Positions 51,016 through 59,638 of a DNA stretch of 64,000 bases are shown in pieces. The first letter of the stretch is position 1, and every line of letters starts with the position of its first letter. A model generated the notes under the pieces. It worked only from the letters and a program-made list of their open reading frames with translations, ran no database searches and was not told the DNA's origin. Origin of the DNA: Caryophanales bacterium UBA1427. Lineage in GTDB: Bacteria > Bacillota_I > Bacilli_A > ML615J-28 > CAG-313. The stretch spans positions 1 through 64,000 of the forward strand of contig DCTZ01000040.1 in assembly GCA_002329485.1 (NCBI GenBank), given 5' to 3'. Position numbers and translations under genes: made by a program.

Positions 51016-51016
51016 C

Positions 51017-51050
51017 AAAAAAAGCATGTAGTTCGATTTACATGCTTTTT
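51017..51050. terminator. Bidirectional terminator between degV and the Rieske oxidoreductase
   Basis: AAAGCATGTA pairs with TACATGCTTT around an eight-base loop, with A and T runs outside. It serves both converging genes. Confidence 0.85.
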
Positions 51051-51056
51051 CTTTAC

Positions 51057-52535
51057 TTACAATTGGGTTAAATTCCTGACTGCCGGTCCGTCCAGACTTG
51101 TTCCGTCGTAATTGAAACGCGAACCGTGGCACGGACATTCGTAAGTTTTGGTCACATTGTTAAAGCGCAGAGTGCATCCCAAATGGGTGCAAATCGGCTT
51201 AACCGAATAAGTCTTTCCGTTTTGGTCGATGTAAAGACCGATTTTTGACCCTTTGTGCTGAATGATGCGTCCGTTGCCGGGGTTGATTTTGATGGATTTC
51301 GGAACCGTCAGCAACTTTGTTTTAATGACGGTCGAAAGCATCGCGAAATTGTAACAGACGGTTTTGAAAGTATTTTTGTTTCGGTTCGGGTCATACAAAT
51401 AAGCGTACTGATTGTTGATTCCTTCGATTAGATCCTTGATGATAAGACTGGCCACAAAAGCGGAAGTGATGCCCCACTTGCGAAAACCGGTGGCCAGATA
51501 TAAAGGCGCATCGGTGATTTTCCCGATTAACGGAACCATATCCATCGACTCGTAGTCTTGGTTGTACCATTCCTCGGTAAAGTCTTTGGCACCCAGCCTT
51601 TCGGTCGCCATAGCTTTTAACTTATGAATTTGGTCGAGATACGAATAATAGTTTTTGACATCGTGTCCGAACCCCGCAACCATCAGTTTGGGGTCCGCCG
51701 AATCCAAGAACCTGATTGACAATACCGGATCGATTAAGTTGATATAAGCATTTTCGGGTTTTATCGCAAATTCATGGGCAATTGCCACATACGAACAGGT
51801 CGGTTTGATTTTCGTGAAATAAAAGTTGAACCTTTTGTAAATCGGATAATGGGTCGCAAGAACGATATGCTTGGCACTGATTTTATAGTGGTCGGCGGTT
51901 TCGGCTACGGCTCCTTTTTCGGTCGGGTTGGTCTTAATGATTTTGGTTTTTTCGTAAATATCGACATTTAGGTTGTTTAAAATGCCGTCCAAAAATCTGA
52001 CGATGTGAAAAACCCCTTGATCCGGAATCGCAAGCCCCCCCAAAGTCTGAAACGGCAGCGTTTCTTTGTCCAGCCATTCGTAAGGAATCCCCAAGGTGTC
52101 ATAGGCGTTTTGTTCTCTTTGAAGTCTTTTGGCTTCTTCCTCGGAAAAGGCATAAAGAATCGCTTTGGTATCGACCCAGTCGCAATCGATGTTTTCTTCC
52201 TCGACTATTTTTTTTAGTCCCTGCACGGCTTCCGAATTGGCCTGATAATAAGCCCGTGCGATTGTTTCGCCTTTGTTTTTAATCAGCTGATGGTAAATAT
52301 CGTCATGTTGCACGGTTACTTTTCCGGTTGTGAAGCCCGTGGTACTGTGGTAAAGCCGGTTTTTTTCCACCAGGGCAATACGGTATTTATTCTGTTTGGC
52401 CAGTTGGTAGGCGCAAAGAATCCCCGTGATTCCGCCGCCCACAATCAAAATATCGACATTGAGGTTTTTTTCCAGACGGGGATAAGTCTTTTTTTGACTG
52501 TCTTTCAACCAATAAGATAAAACCTGTTTTTTCAA
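51057..52535 (-). CDS. FAD-dependent oxidoreductase with C-terminal Rieske domain (YhfW-like)
   Basis: 492 residues. Residues about 28-60 hold the FAD dinucleotide motif (VGGGITGILCAYQLAKQNKYRIALVEKN); the DAO-type domain runs to about 385. Residues about 410-490 are a Rieske [2Fe-2S] domain with C-T-H-L-G-C and C-P-C-H-G-S. Bacillus YhfW has the same plan. The Rieske centre suggests electron transfer from or to the flavin. Substrate unknown. Single gene, no membrane segment. Confidence 0.88.
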   Translation of the reverse strand: MKKQVLSYWLKDSQKKTYPRLEKNLNVDILIVGGGITGILCAYQLAKQNKYRIALVEKNRLYHSTTGFTTGKVTVQHDDIYHQLIKNKGETIARAYYQANSEAVQGLKKIVEEENIDCDWVDTKAILYAFSEEEAKRLQREQNAYDTLGIPYEWLDKETLPFQTLGGLAIPDQGVFHIVRFLDGILNNLNVDIYEKTKIIKTNPTEKGAVAETADHYKISAKHIVLATHYPIYKRFNFYFTKIKPTCSYVAIAHEFAIKPENAYINLIDPVLSIRFLDSADPKLMVAGFGHDVKNYYSYLDQIHKLKAMATERLGAKDFTEEWYNQDYESMDMVPLIGKITDAPLYLATGFRKWGITSAFVASLIIKDLIEGINNQYAYLYDPNRNKNTFKTVCYNFAMLSTVIKTKLLTVPKSIKINPGNGRIIQHKGSKIGLYIDQNGKTYSVKPICTHLGCTLRFNNVTKTYECPCHGSRFNYDGTSLDGPAVRNLTQL

Positions 52536-52588
52536 AAAATATCACCGAGTGTATTTTCTACAAAAAAAGGTTATTTCATACCAAAAAA

Positions 52589-52617
52589 CAAAAAGGATGG
52601 TTTTCGGCCATCCTTTT
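52589..52617 (-). terminator. Terminator of the heterodimeric ABC exporter operon
   Basis: AAAGGATGG pairs with CCATCCTTT around TTTTCGG; on the minus strand Ts follow. It lies just after the stop at 52622. Confidence 0.85.
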
Positions 52618-52621
52618 TCGG

Positions 52622-54472
52622 TTAATGATGATTGTTGTTTTTCGGTATTTGCATTTTTTGTTTTTGCGACTGCAATTCATATAATTCTTTGTAATGTCCG
52701 CCTTTGGCGATTAATTCCTGATGCGTGCCGCTTTCGATAATCTTGCCCAGACGAAGGACATAGATTTTGTCGGCGTGCTGAATCGTCGACAACCGGTGCG
52801 CCACAATCAGCATGGTGCCGATATTCATCATTTTCTTAAGCGAATCCTGAATTAGGACTTCGGTTTCGGTGTCGATGTTTGCGGTGGCTTCGTCAAGAAT
52901 CAAAATGCTCGGTTTGTGGAGAATCGTCCGGGCAAAGGACAACAATTGCCTTTGACCCGAGGAGAAATTGTTTCCTCTTTCTCTGACTTCTTCCTCGTAT
53001 TGATTCGGAAGTTTTTCGATGAATTTGCTTGCATTGACGTATTCGCAAGCCTGTTTGATTTCGTCCATCGTGACCGTTTCGTCGTTCAGACTGATGTTGG
53101 AAGCTATCGTGCCGCTGAACAGGAAGACATCCTGCAACATTTGACCGATCTTGGAACGAAGAGACGATAGTTTGATTTTCTTGATGTCGATGCCGTCGAT
53201 GAGAATTCGACCCTTTTGGATGTCGTAGTTACGGACGATTAAAGACAGAATGGTGGTTTTTCCGCTGCCGGTCGCCCCGACAAAAGCTACTGTTTCTTTG
53301 GTGTTTACTTTGAACGAGACATCCTTCAGAATCCATTCGTTGGGTTCGTAACTGAACCAGACATGTTGGAATTCGATATCGCCTTTGATTTCTTCCAGTT
53401 CAATCGCATCGGGATTATCGACGATATCGTCCGGATAATCGAGGATTTCAAAGATTCTTTCGCTGGAGGCAAAACCCGCCTGCAAAGCGTTAAACGATTC
53501 CGCAAGCTGCTGAATCGGGTTAAACAGCATTCCGGCATAATTGTAAAAGATTACCAGCGTACTTACTTTGATGGTGTAGTTGGAATCGACAATTTGTTTG
53601 CTGCTGAAATAAAGGACCAACATCGAAGTAAGAATAAACAAGACATAAATGGACGGGCGGAAGATGGCAAAGAGCAGAATCGAGCGTAAGGAACTGTTTT
53701 TCCATTCGTTGTTGCGTTCTCTGAATTCGTTGTGTTTTTTCTTTTCCTGGTTGAAGACTTGGGTGATTTTCATGCCGGATAAGTTTTCCGACAAAAAGGC
53801 ATTGAGCCTGGAAACGCTGTGGCGGACCCGGCGGTGGGCTTTCCGCGAATAGCGGTGGAAGAAGAAGGAAGAAAGTCCCACCAAAGGCATGAGTGACAGC
53901 GTAATTAAAGCCATCTTAACATCAACGACAAGCATGATCACGATGATAAACAAAATCGTGAAAACATTTCTGATTAAGTTGACGAAGACATTGGTATATA
54001 AGTCGTTCAAAGCGTTGGTATCGTTGGTTACTCGTGTTACCAGCCGACCAATCGGATTTTGATTGACTTGCGCCGTAGAAAAGTTTTCGATTTTCCAGAA
54101 AACATCTTCCCGGATTTGCATCAAAATCTTTTGGCCGGTTTTTTGCAAAATCATCGTTTGCGAGTATTCCGTAACGGCATAAATTAACGTAATCATGAGC
54201 GCGACAATCATCAAGATGATGATTTTGGTCAGCGAGGCATCGGGTGTCTGCAGCAAATCGATCGCGCCGCCCAATAGAACAGGCAAGATAATATCTCCGA
54301 ATATCGCAAATATCATCAGCACAAGCGCCAAGACAAAATACCAGATATAAGGCATCAGGTATTTTAACAGCCGTTTGGTGATTACACCGTCTGACATTTT
54401 GCGTTCGTTTTGTTCGGTTTCCGTCATTTCAACAATTTTCTTTTTCTTGGTCGTTTTTTCTTTCTTACTCAT
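52622..54472 (-). CDS. ABC exporter subunit with intact ATPase site (YheH/LmrD type)
   Basis: 616 residues from the ATG at 54472, which overlaps the previous stop (AAGGTGA ribosome binding site). An N-terminal Lys/Glu-rich tail, six membrane helices, then Walker A GATGSGKTTIL, signature FSSGQRQLLSFARTI, Walker B ILILDEATANID with catalytic Glu, and switch His in VAHRLS. The FSSGQ signature and the neighbour with a degenerate site identify a heterodimeric multidrug-type exporter. Confidence 0.88.
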   Translation of the reverse strand: MSKKEKTTKKKKIVEMTETEQNERKMSDGVITKRLLKYLMPYIWYFVLALVLMIFAIFGDIILPVLLGGAIDLLQTPDASLTKIIILMIVALMITLIYAVTEYSQTMILQKTGQKILMQIREDVFWKIENFSTAQVNQNPIGRLVTRVTNDTNALNDLYTNVFVNLIRNVFTILFIIVIMLVVDVKMALITLSLMPLVGLSSFFFHRYSRKAHRRVRHSVSRLNAFLSENLSGMKITQVFNQEKKKHNEFRERNNEWKNSSLRSILLFAIFRPSIYVLFILTSMLVLYFSSKQIVDSNYTIKVSTLVIFYNYAGMLFNPIQQLAESFNALQAGFASSERIFEILDYPDDIVDNPDAIELEEIKGDIEFQHVWFSYEPNEWILKDVSFKVNTKETVAFVGATGSGKTTILSLIVRNYDIQKGRILIDGIDIKKIKLSSLRSKIGQMLQDVFLFSGTIASNISLNDETVTMDEIKQACEYVNASKFIEKLPNQYEEEVRERGNNFSSGQRQLLSFARTILHKPSILILDEATANIDTETEVLIQDSLKKMMNIGTMLIVAHRLSTIQHADKIYVLRLGKIIESGTHQELIAKGGHYKELYELQSQKQKMQIPKNNNHH

Positions 54473-56246
54473 GAGCGTCACCTTCGGCTACTTCTACTTG
54501 TTCTTCCAGTTTCTGCAAATCAACCAAATCCTGGTACAGTTTGATATTTGCCAACAGTTCTTCGTGGGTACCGACGCCGAGAATGCGTCCGTTATCCATA
54601 AAGACGATTTTATCGAGATTCTGAATCGATGAAACCCGGTGGGCAATCAGAATAATGGTCCGGTCTTTTTTGAATTCCTGCAGATTGGCCAAAATCGTTT
54701 CTTCGGTTTTGGAATCGACCGCCGAAATCGAGTCGTCGAGAATCAATACTTTAGGGTCTTTGGCAAGTGCCCGGGCAATCGAAATACGTTGTTTTTGTCC
54801 GCCCGAAACGGTAACGCCCCGTTCCCCCAAAACAGTTTGGTATTGATGAGTAAATTCTTCGATGTTGCCTGCGACATCCGCCAACGCGGCATAATGTTTT
54901 ACTTCTTCCTCGGGCATGGATTCGTGGGCAAAAGCGATATTGTTGTGAATCGTATCGCTAAAGAGGAAATTGTCTTGAGGTACATAACCGAATAAGTCCC
55001 TGACCTGTTTGATCGGAAGGCGCATGATATCGATGCCGTCGATAAACAAGGTATTTTCTTCCAAATTATAAAGCCTCAGCAGCAAATCAACCAAAGTCGT
55101 CTTTCCGCATCCCGTGCGGCCGATGATACCCACGGATTCGCCGGGTTTGATTTCCAAATTGATGTCTTTCAAAACCAAGCTGTCGGTACCGGGATAAGCG
55201 AAGTTGAGATTCCGGTAAGTAATTTCGCCCCGAAGTACTTTGACTTGGACCGGATTGTTGTCGACAATATCGATTGGTTCGTCGAGGAGTGCTTTGATGC
55301 GTTTGTAACTGGCTTTTCCTTGGCTGCGGATATTGATTAATTGCGATATTGCCATCATCGGCCAAACGAGCGAACTGAAATATGATACAAAGCGGGTCAA
55401 ATCTCCCACAGAGAAACCGATTTCCGGATTCGTGGTGTTGGTTTTGATGATTAAATAACTGCCGATGCCGATTAGGATGAATCCGATAAGGTTGATGGTT
55501 ACCAATATTACGACATAAAGCAAATTGGCATAGCGGAGGAAGATCACATTCTTCTCCGCATTATCCTTATTAATCTTTCTGAAACTTAACAGTTCTTTGC
55601 CTTCTTTGACAAAAGCTTTGATGACGCTCAAACCCGAGAAGTTTTCCTGGGTAAAATCCGATAAATTCTCGAACGCTTTTTGGCGTTCCTGGAACTTGAC
55701 GCGCATGAACTTGCCGATGATTCCGCCGGCTAAGGCCATCAGAAACATCGGAATCGAAAGCAAAAGCGTAAGCATCACATTGATTCTGAACATATAGTAT
55801 AAAGCAAGGGAACCCAAAAACAGAGCATCTACCAGGGTGAGGATTCCCATGCCGAAGGTTTCTCGTATCGCATTTAAGTCATTGGTGTAAAGCGCCATTT
55901 GGGCACCGACTTTGTTTTTGTGAAAATAGGTTTGCGATAGCTTTTCGCTGTGGACAAACAATCGGTCGCGTAAATCCGCTTCCACGCGGACCCCGGTTCC
56001 GAAAATGGTGACGCGCCAAGCAAACCGACCGATAAACATCGCCGCCGCAATCATCAAGAACCTAAGCATCACGTGCCGCAGATAATCCATAGATAAATTT
56101 CCTTCGATTAGGCTGTCGACGATGCTTCCCTGGTAATCCGGGATGAGAAGTTGCGCATAATCGACAACAACTAAGGCAGCGGCTCCGAGCAGAATTAAAT
56201 GCAGATAGCGCAGATAGTAGCGATTGATATATTTGCCGAATATCAT
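54465..56246 (-). CDS. ABC exporter subunit with degenerate ATPase site (YheI/LmrC type)
   Basis: 593 residues. Six membrane helices in the first 320 residues. Walker A GRTGCGKTTLV, signature VSGGQKQRISIARAL, and Walker B VLILDDSISAVD, where Asp replaces the catalytic Glu. In heterodimeric exporters such as TM287/288, BmrCD and LmrCD one of the two sites is degenerate in just this way. It is the first gene of the pair and overlaps the second by eight bases. Confidence 0.88.
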   Translation of the reverse strand: MIFGKYINRYYLRYLHLILLGAAALVVVDYAQLLIPDYQGSIVDSLIEGNLSMDYLRHVMLRFLMIAAAMFIGRFAWRVTIFGTGVRVEADLRDRLFVHSEKLSQTYFHKNKVGAQMALYTNDLNAIRETFGMGILTLVDALFLGSLALYYMFRINVMLTLLLSIPMFLMALAGGIIGKFMRVKFQERQKAFENLSDFTQENFSGLSVIKAFVKEGKELLSFRKINKDNAEKNVIFLRYANLLYVVILVTINLIGFILIGIGSYLIIKTNTTNPEIGFSVGDLTRFVSYFSSLVWPMMAISQLINIRSQGKASYKRIKALLDEPIDIVDNNPVQVKVLRGEITYRNLNFAYPGTDSLVLKDINLEIKPGESVGIIGRTGCGKTTLVDLLLRLYNLEENTLFIDGIDIMRLPIKQVRDLFGYVPQDNFLFSDTIHNNIAFAHESMPEEEVKHYAALADVAGNIEEFTHQYQTVLGERGVTVSGGQKQRISIARALAKDPKVLILDDSISAVDSKTEETILANLQEFKKDRTIILIAHRVSSIQNLDKIVFMDNGRILGVGTHEELLANIKLYQDLVDLQKLEEQVEVAEGDAHE

Positions 56247-56329
56247 GGTTCAAATCTCCTTGTGTGTATTACTAGTTATTTATTTTACCTTAATATTTTG
56301 GTAAATGCAATCAAAAGAAAAAGAAAACG

Positions 56330-56914
56330 TTAACCTAATTTTACGATGTTGTCGATTTTGGCTTCTTTGCTGACGGTTATTTTATCGCGGTATTCCACTG
56401 TGTCGATGATGCAACCTTGGCCGATGGTGACATTGTCGCCGCTTACGCGTTTAGCTTTGACATATTCGATATCAATCGTGGTTGCTTCGATTTCTTCAAT
56501 AAGATTGTGTTTTTTGCTGAAGAAAATTGCCATTTCCCTTTTGATGGTGACATTATCGCCGTGAAGGGCGGCAATTTCGCTGTTGGACGACTTGAGAAAA
56601 AAGTCGTCGACATTCGCTTCTTTTCCGACTTTTAGCGAACCCGAAATATGGGCTTTCGCGCTCGATAAGTTTTCCTTGACTGCCAAGGATCCGGCGATTT
56701 TGATATCTTCGGCTTTGACATTTTTTTCGGCTGAAAACGATCCGCTCACTTTCAGCGTTTTGACGTCCAAATTATCCAAGGCTTTTGCTGAACCCGAAAC
56801 GGAAAAACTTTCCGCGGTAATTTCACCCTTGATTTTTCCGCTGCCGGCAATCGATACTTCCCGATAGGTTCCGCCGCTTACTGCTCCGGCACCGTAAATT
56901 TTGCAATCGTTCAT
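56330..56914 (-). CDS. Bactofilin-like polymer-forming cytoskeletal protein (YhbE/YhbF type)
   Basis: 194 residues with repeating beta-solenoid turns (REVSIAGSGKIKGEITAESFSVSGSAKALDNLDVKTLKVSGS). No signal peptide. It follows the yhbD homologue, as yhbE/yhbF do in Bacillus, which supports the bactofilin call. Bactofilins form filaments that help position cell-envelope machinery. RBS AGGAGG precedes the ATG. Confidence 0.82.
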   Translation of the reverse strand: MNDCKIYGAGAVSGGTYREVSIAGSGKIKGEITAESFSVSGSAKALDNLDVKTLKVSGSFSAEKNVKAEDIKIAGSLAVKENLSSAKAHISGSLKVGKEANVDDFFLKSSNSEIAALHGDNVTIKREMAIFFSKKHNLIEEIEATTIDIEYVKAKRVSGDNVTIGQGCIIDTVEYRDKITVSKEAKIDNIVKLG

Positions 56915-56926
56915 AATTCTTTCCTC

Positions 56927-57508
56927 CTATTTTAATTCTTGCGCAATTAAACCCGAAATATCGGATAATGCTTGTTTTTTCAACACGGTTAATTGGGGAT
57001 CAAAAACGGCATCTTCCCCGGCAATAATCAAATAAGTTTTTCCCGAATAATCTTTGACCAGATAAAAGAATTGATCCAGCGAAGCAATTTGCTTGAAATC
57101 GACGCTCAGATAATTGTTGATATCCAGTAAAGTTTGGTTGTTCGAAAAAAAGTAAACAACCACCAAATCGTAAAGAGTCAAATCACTCTTTTCCTGAGCA
57201 TAGATGCGCAGGATAAACGGGTCAATACCTTTAATCAGCACAGCTTCCGAAATGGTAAACCTTCGATCTTTGGCATTCGGATTTAGAAACTGTTTGATTT
57301 CTTCGTGCGAGAAGCGATCTTTTAACGACAAAATCGTTTCGATGCGCGGAAGGATCTGTTCTTTGTAAAAGTACGTTTCCTGTCCGCTGGCCACCGATTG
57401 TCGGATAAACCACTCGTCCGGAATCAAGCCTTCCCGTTTCCAACGATACAATTGTCCGTAGGAAATTTGGGTGATTTGCAATAACTCCTTTTTCGATATC
57501 ATTTCCAT
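56927..57508 (-). CDS. YhbD-like MerR-type DNA-binding protein (DUF4004)
   Basis: 193 residues. The N terminus reads ISKKELLQITQISYGQLYRWKREGLIPDEWFI, a MerR-type winged helix close to Bacillus YhbD, followed by a DUF4004 region. The C-terminal 100 residues have no family I recognise. It starts the yhbD-bactofilin operon and is transcribed from a promoter whose spacer is a palindrome, as for MerR regulators. Confidence 0.85.
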   Translation of the reverse strand: MEMISKKELLQITQISYGQLYRWKREGLIPDEWFIRQSVASGQETYFYKEQILPRIETILSLKDRFSHEEIKQFLNPNAKDRRFTISEAVLIKGIDPFILRIYAQEKSDLTLYDLVVVYFFSNNQTLLDINNYLSVDFKQIASLDQFFYLVKDYSGKTYLIIAGEDAVFDPQLTVLKKQALSDISGLIAQELK

Positions 57509-57541
57509 AACATTTCACCTCACATTGTTACGTTTGATAGC

Positions 57542-57570
57542 ATTATACCGTAACATTGTTACGCTTGCAA
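57542..57570 (-). promoter_or_regulatory. yhbD promoter with palindrome in the spacer
   Basis: On the minus strand TTGCAA, 17 bases, TATAAT. The spacer holds CGTAAC-ATT-GTTACG (57549-57563). A direct copy of ACATTGTTACG(T/C)TTG lies at 57522-57536, after the -10. The palindrome between -35 and -10 is the usual site for MerR-type control, so YhbD may regulate itself. Confidence 0.75.
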
Positions 57571-57610
57571 GCAAAATGATAATAAATCTCAAAGATTTTT
57601 AAATGTCAAA

Positions 57611-57654
57611 AATAAAAAAATAACAGATAGCTGTCAATTGATGACTATCTGTTA
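57611..57654 (-). terminator. Terminator of the diguanylate cyclase gene
   Basis: On the minus strand AACAGATAG pairs with CTATCTGTT with a small inner stem, followed by a T-rich run. Confidence 0.75.
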
Positions 57655-57687
57655 CAGTTATATTTAATAATTCGGAAATTATTATAA

Positions 57688-58815
57688 TTATTGTTCGGAA
57701 CGCGGGTTTTGGAGATGGGCACGGTTTTTGCCCGCCTTTTTTGCCTGGTACAGAGCATTATCCGCCAGATTGATAAAATCATAGGAAGTGGCATCAATCG
57801 GGGGCATTTCGAAGTGCACTCCGATGCTTACAGTGATGTTGAGACCGTCGACAAAAGGCGCAAGAGCCTTTTCAACTTCCCGACAGATAGCGGTGCTTTG
57901 GCGCATTAAATCCTCGGGGCTTTCGGATTTGATTAAAATGATAAACTCTTCCCCCCCGAAACGGAAAGCGTTGGGGTGAAGGTTTTTGATGAGGTTGGAA
58001 GTGTATTTTAAAACCTCATCTCCTTTTTGATGTCCGAGTTTGTCGTTGACCGTTTTGAAATTATCGATATCGATAAACAAAAGGCCAAGTCCGATTCTTT
58101 CGTCCGAACATTCTTTTTTTATTGAGGCAAAAGTTTCGTCGAAAGCTAAACGGTTGCCGAGACCCGTCAAAAAATCGGTCCGCACCGCAGTTTCCAGTTC
58201 CTGGTTTAAATTGTTCAGAATGTGGGCTTGTTCGAAGTCGCGGCGTCTGATGCGATAGTTGGTATACATGACGATTAAACCGATGCCGATGTAAATGACC
58301 GAGGTCAGAAAAAGATGCAAACTGAAATAAGTGTGATAAATAATCCATGATCCCGCAAAATTGAAAACAACCCAGGCCGCGATAAAGACAATCGAAATAA
58401 AAACCGGGCTAAGAATCAGACCACACATGAAAACCATGCAAGCCGTCAAAAACGAAAGGACCGGCAAAGGGTAATTATATTTTAGGTCAGTAATCGTATA
58501 GGCTAAGCTCCAAAACATCGTAAATCCGCCCAACCCGTTGAGCCAGTAATTGAACAGTTTTATTTGTTTTGGTCTGAACTTACGGACTTTAAAAAAAACA
58601 ACCGTCGAAACCGCAAACACGATGAACAAAAGACAGTAACAGAAAAAATAAAGGCGATTTCTGGTTACGGTTAAATCACGGTCGAAAAGATAATATATAA
58701 TCAACGTCGTAAGATAAATACTGATTGAAAAAGTCAAAATTAAAGCTTTGGCGTAATTAACTTTTGCAATGTATTCTGCAAACGAACTGGCTGGTTCTTT
58801 ATCTCGATAATGCAT
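57688..58815 (-). CDS. Membrane diguanylate cyclase (GGDEF domain)
   Basis: 375 residues. About six membrane helices occupy 15-195. The GGDEF domain begins near 215 (RTDFLTGLGNRLAFDETFASI), has the metal Asp in LLFIDIDNFKTVNDKLGHQKGD, and the active loop RFGGEEFIIL. The catalytic residues are all present, so it should make c-di-GMP. The membrane part has no named sensor domain. It is the only c-di-GMP gene in the window; the GGDEF part of GdpP is degenerate. An AGGAGG site precedes the ATG. Confidence 0.9.
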   Translation of the reverse strand: MHYRDKEPASSFAEYIAKVNYAKALILTFSISIYLTTLIIYYLFDRDLTVTRNRLYFFCYCLLFIVFAVSTVVFFKVRKFRPKQIKLFNYWLNGLGGFTMFWSLAYTITDLKYNYPLPVLSFLTACMVFMCGLILSPVFISIVFIAAWVVFNFAGSWIIYHTYFSLHLFLTSVIYIGIGLIVMYTNYRIRRRDFEQAHILNNLNQELETAVRTDFLTGLGNRLAFDETFASIKKECSDERIGLGLLFIDIDNFKTVNDKLGHQKGDEVLKYTSNLIKNLHPNAFRFGGEEFIILIKSESPEDLMRQSTAICREVEKALAPFVDGLNITVSIGVHFEMPPIDATSYDFINLADNALYQAKKAGKNRAHLQNPRSEQ

Positions 58816-59049
58816 TGGTTCCTCCTATATATATTTTACTCTCAAACGACCAAAAAGTCAAATCAATCAATTTATTAAATGCGTTACTCCTTTTTCTGAC
58901 TAAGTATTTAAAACTCTCGGAAACCGCTACTTTAACCGCTTATACTCTATTTGCCAAATTCGTCGCAGGAACCCCGGAACTTGAATGTGGATTGGCGACG
59001 GCACTTTTTCCGGCTGCCGCAACCTCATCTCTTTTAGCTTTTTTTGAAT
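58816..59049. other. Intergenic stretch without a recognisable gene
   Basis: The first part is the promoter region of the diguanylate cyclase. The rest has no reading frame that I recognise. It precedes the leucine-rich-repeat pseudogene and may be its more decayed upstream part. Confidence 0.5.
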
Positions 59050-59430
59050 TGTATCACCATAACCGATGTTTCGCTTGGCAAAAAGGTGGAAAGCATTGAA
59101 GACGAGGCATTCGGATATTACGAAAATCTAACCAATGTCCGAATCGAAAAAGGATAAACTTTCAGCGGAAAGCATGTCTTCATCGGTTGCACAGCTTTAA
59201 AACAATCGAACTGCCAGGCAGTATTTCTTCAATCGTCGGTAAAGCTTTTGCCTATTGTCTTTCCTTGAAAAAAATCGTTATTCCTTCCCGGGTAGACGTG
59301 ATATTCCAGGAGGCGTTTAAAGGTTGCCTCAATTTGCCTATTTATTGTCAGGTTTTCAGTCAAACGTTCAGTTGGGATTCGGCTTGGAATTCGGATGGTT
59401 GCCCGGTAGTGTGGGGTAATCCAGGTTAAA
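59050..59430 (+). pseudogene. Decayed BspA-like leucine-rich-repeat protein
   Basis: One frame from about 59050 reads ITDVSLGKKVESIEDEAFGYYENLTNVRIEKG, then a TAA stop, then TFSGKHVFIGCTAL. A second frame from about 59195 reads KTIELPGSISSIVGKAFAYCLSLKKIVIPSRVDVIFQEAFKGCLNL and ends WNSDGCPVVWGNPG. These are LRR_5 repeats and the typical C-terminal tail of BspA-type surface proteins. A stop codon, a frameshift and the missing N terminus make it a remnant. Confidence 0.75.
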
Positions 59431-59440
59431 CAGGCGAAAC

Positions 59441-59477
59441 AAAAGACGTAAAAAGGATTTTTTCTTTTGCGTCTTTT
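59441..59477 (+). terminator. Terminator after the LRR pseudogene
   Basis: AAAGACG pairs with CGTCTTT around a long A/T-rich loop, followed by Ts. It probably belongs to the decayed gene. Confidence 0.6.
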
Positions 59478-59493
59478 TGATTATTCCGAAGCC

Positions 59494-59525
59494 GAAAAAA
59501 AACTTCGGCACCAAAAGTGCCGAAG
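59494..59525 (-). terminator. Terminator of the tRNA gene
   Basis: CTTCGGCAC pairs with GTGCCGAAG around CAAAA. On the minus strand a run of eight Ts follows, about ten bases beyond the CCA end of the tRNA. Confidence 0.85.
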
Positions 59526-59536
59526 GGAATTTGCAA

Positions 59537-59612
59537 TGGTGCTGGAAATAGGAATCGAACCTACGACCTGATGATTACGGGTCATCTGCTCTACCAACTG
59601 AGCTATTCCAGC
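59537..59612 (-). tRNA. tRNA-Thr (anticodon CGU) with C33
   Basis: 76 bases with encoded CCA. Acceptor GCTGGAA/TTCCAGC, D arm GCTC...GAGC, anticodon stem GATGA/TCATC, loop CCCGTAA, T arm GTAGG-TTCGATT-CCTAT. By position the anticodon is CGT (reads ACG, Thr). Base 33, almost always T in tRNA genes, is C. All stems are otherwise intact and the gene has its own terminator. A37 in the context U36-A37 fits t6A modification by the TsaC pathway. Confidence 0.9.
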
Positions 59613-59638
59613 ATCGAAATTTCAGGATAGTCCCGAAA

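Noticed and set aside
58764..59099. 111-residue open frame between the diguanylate cyclase and the LRR remnant
   Set aside because: No family pattern, no ribosome binding site, and it starts inside the divergent cyclase gene.
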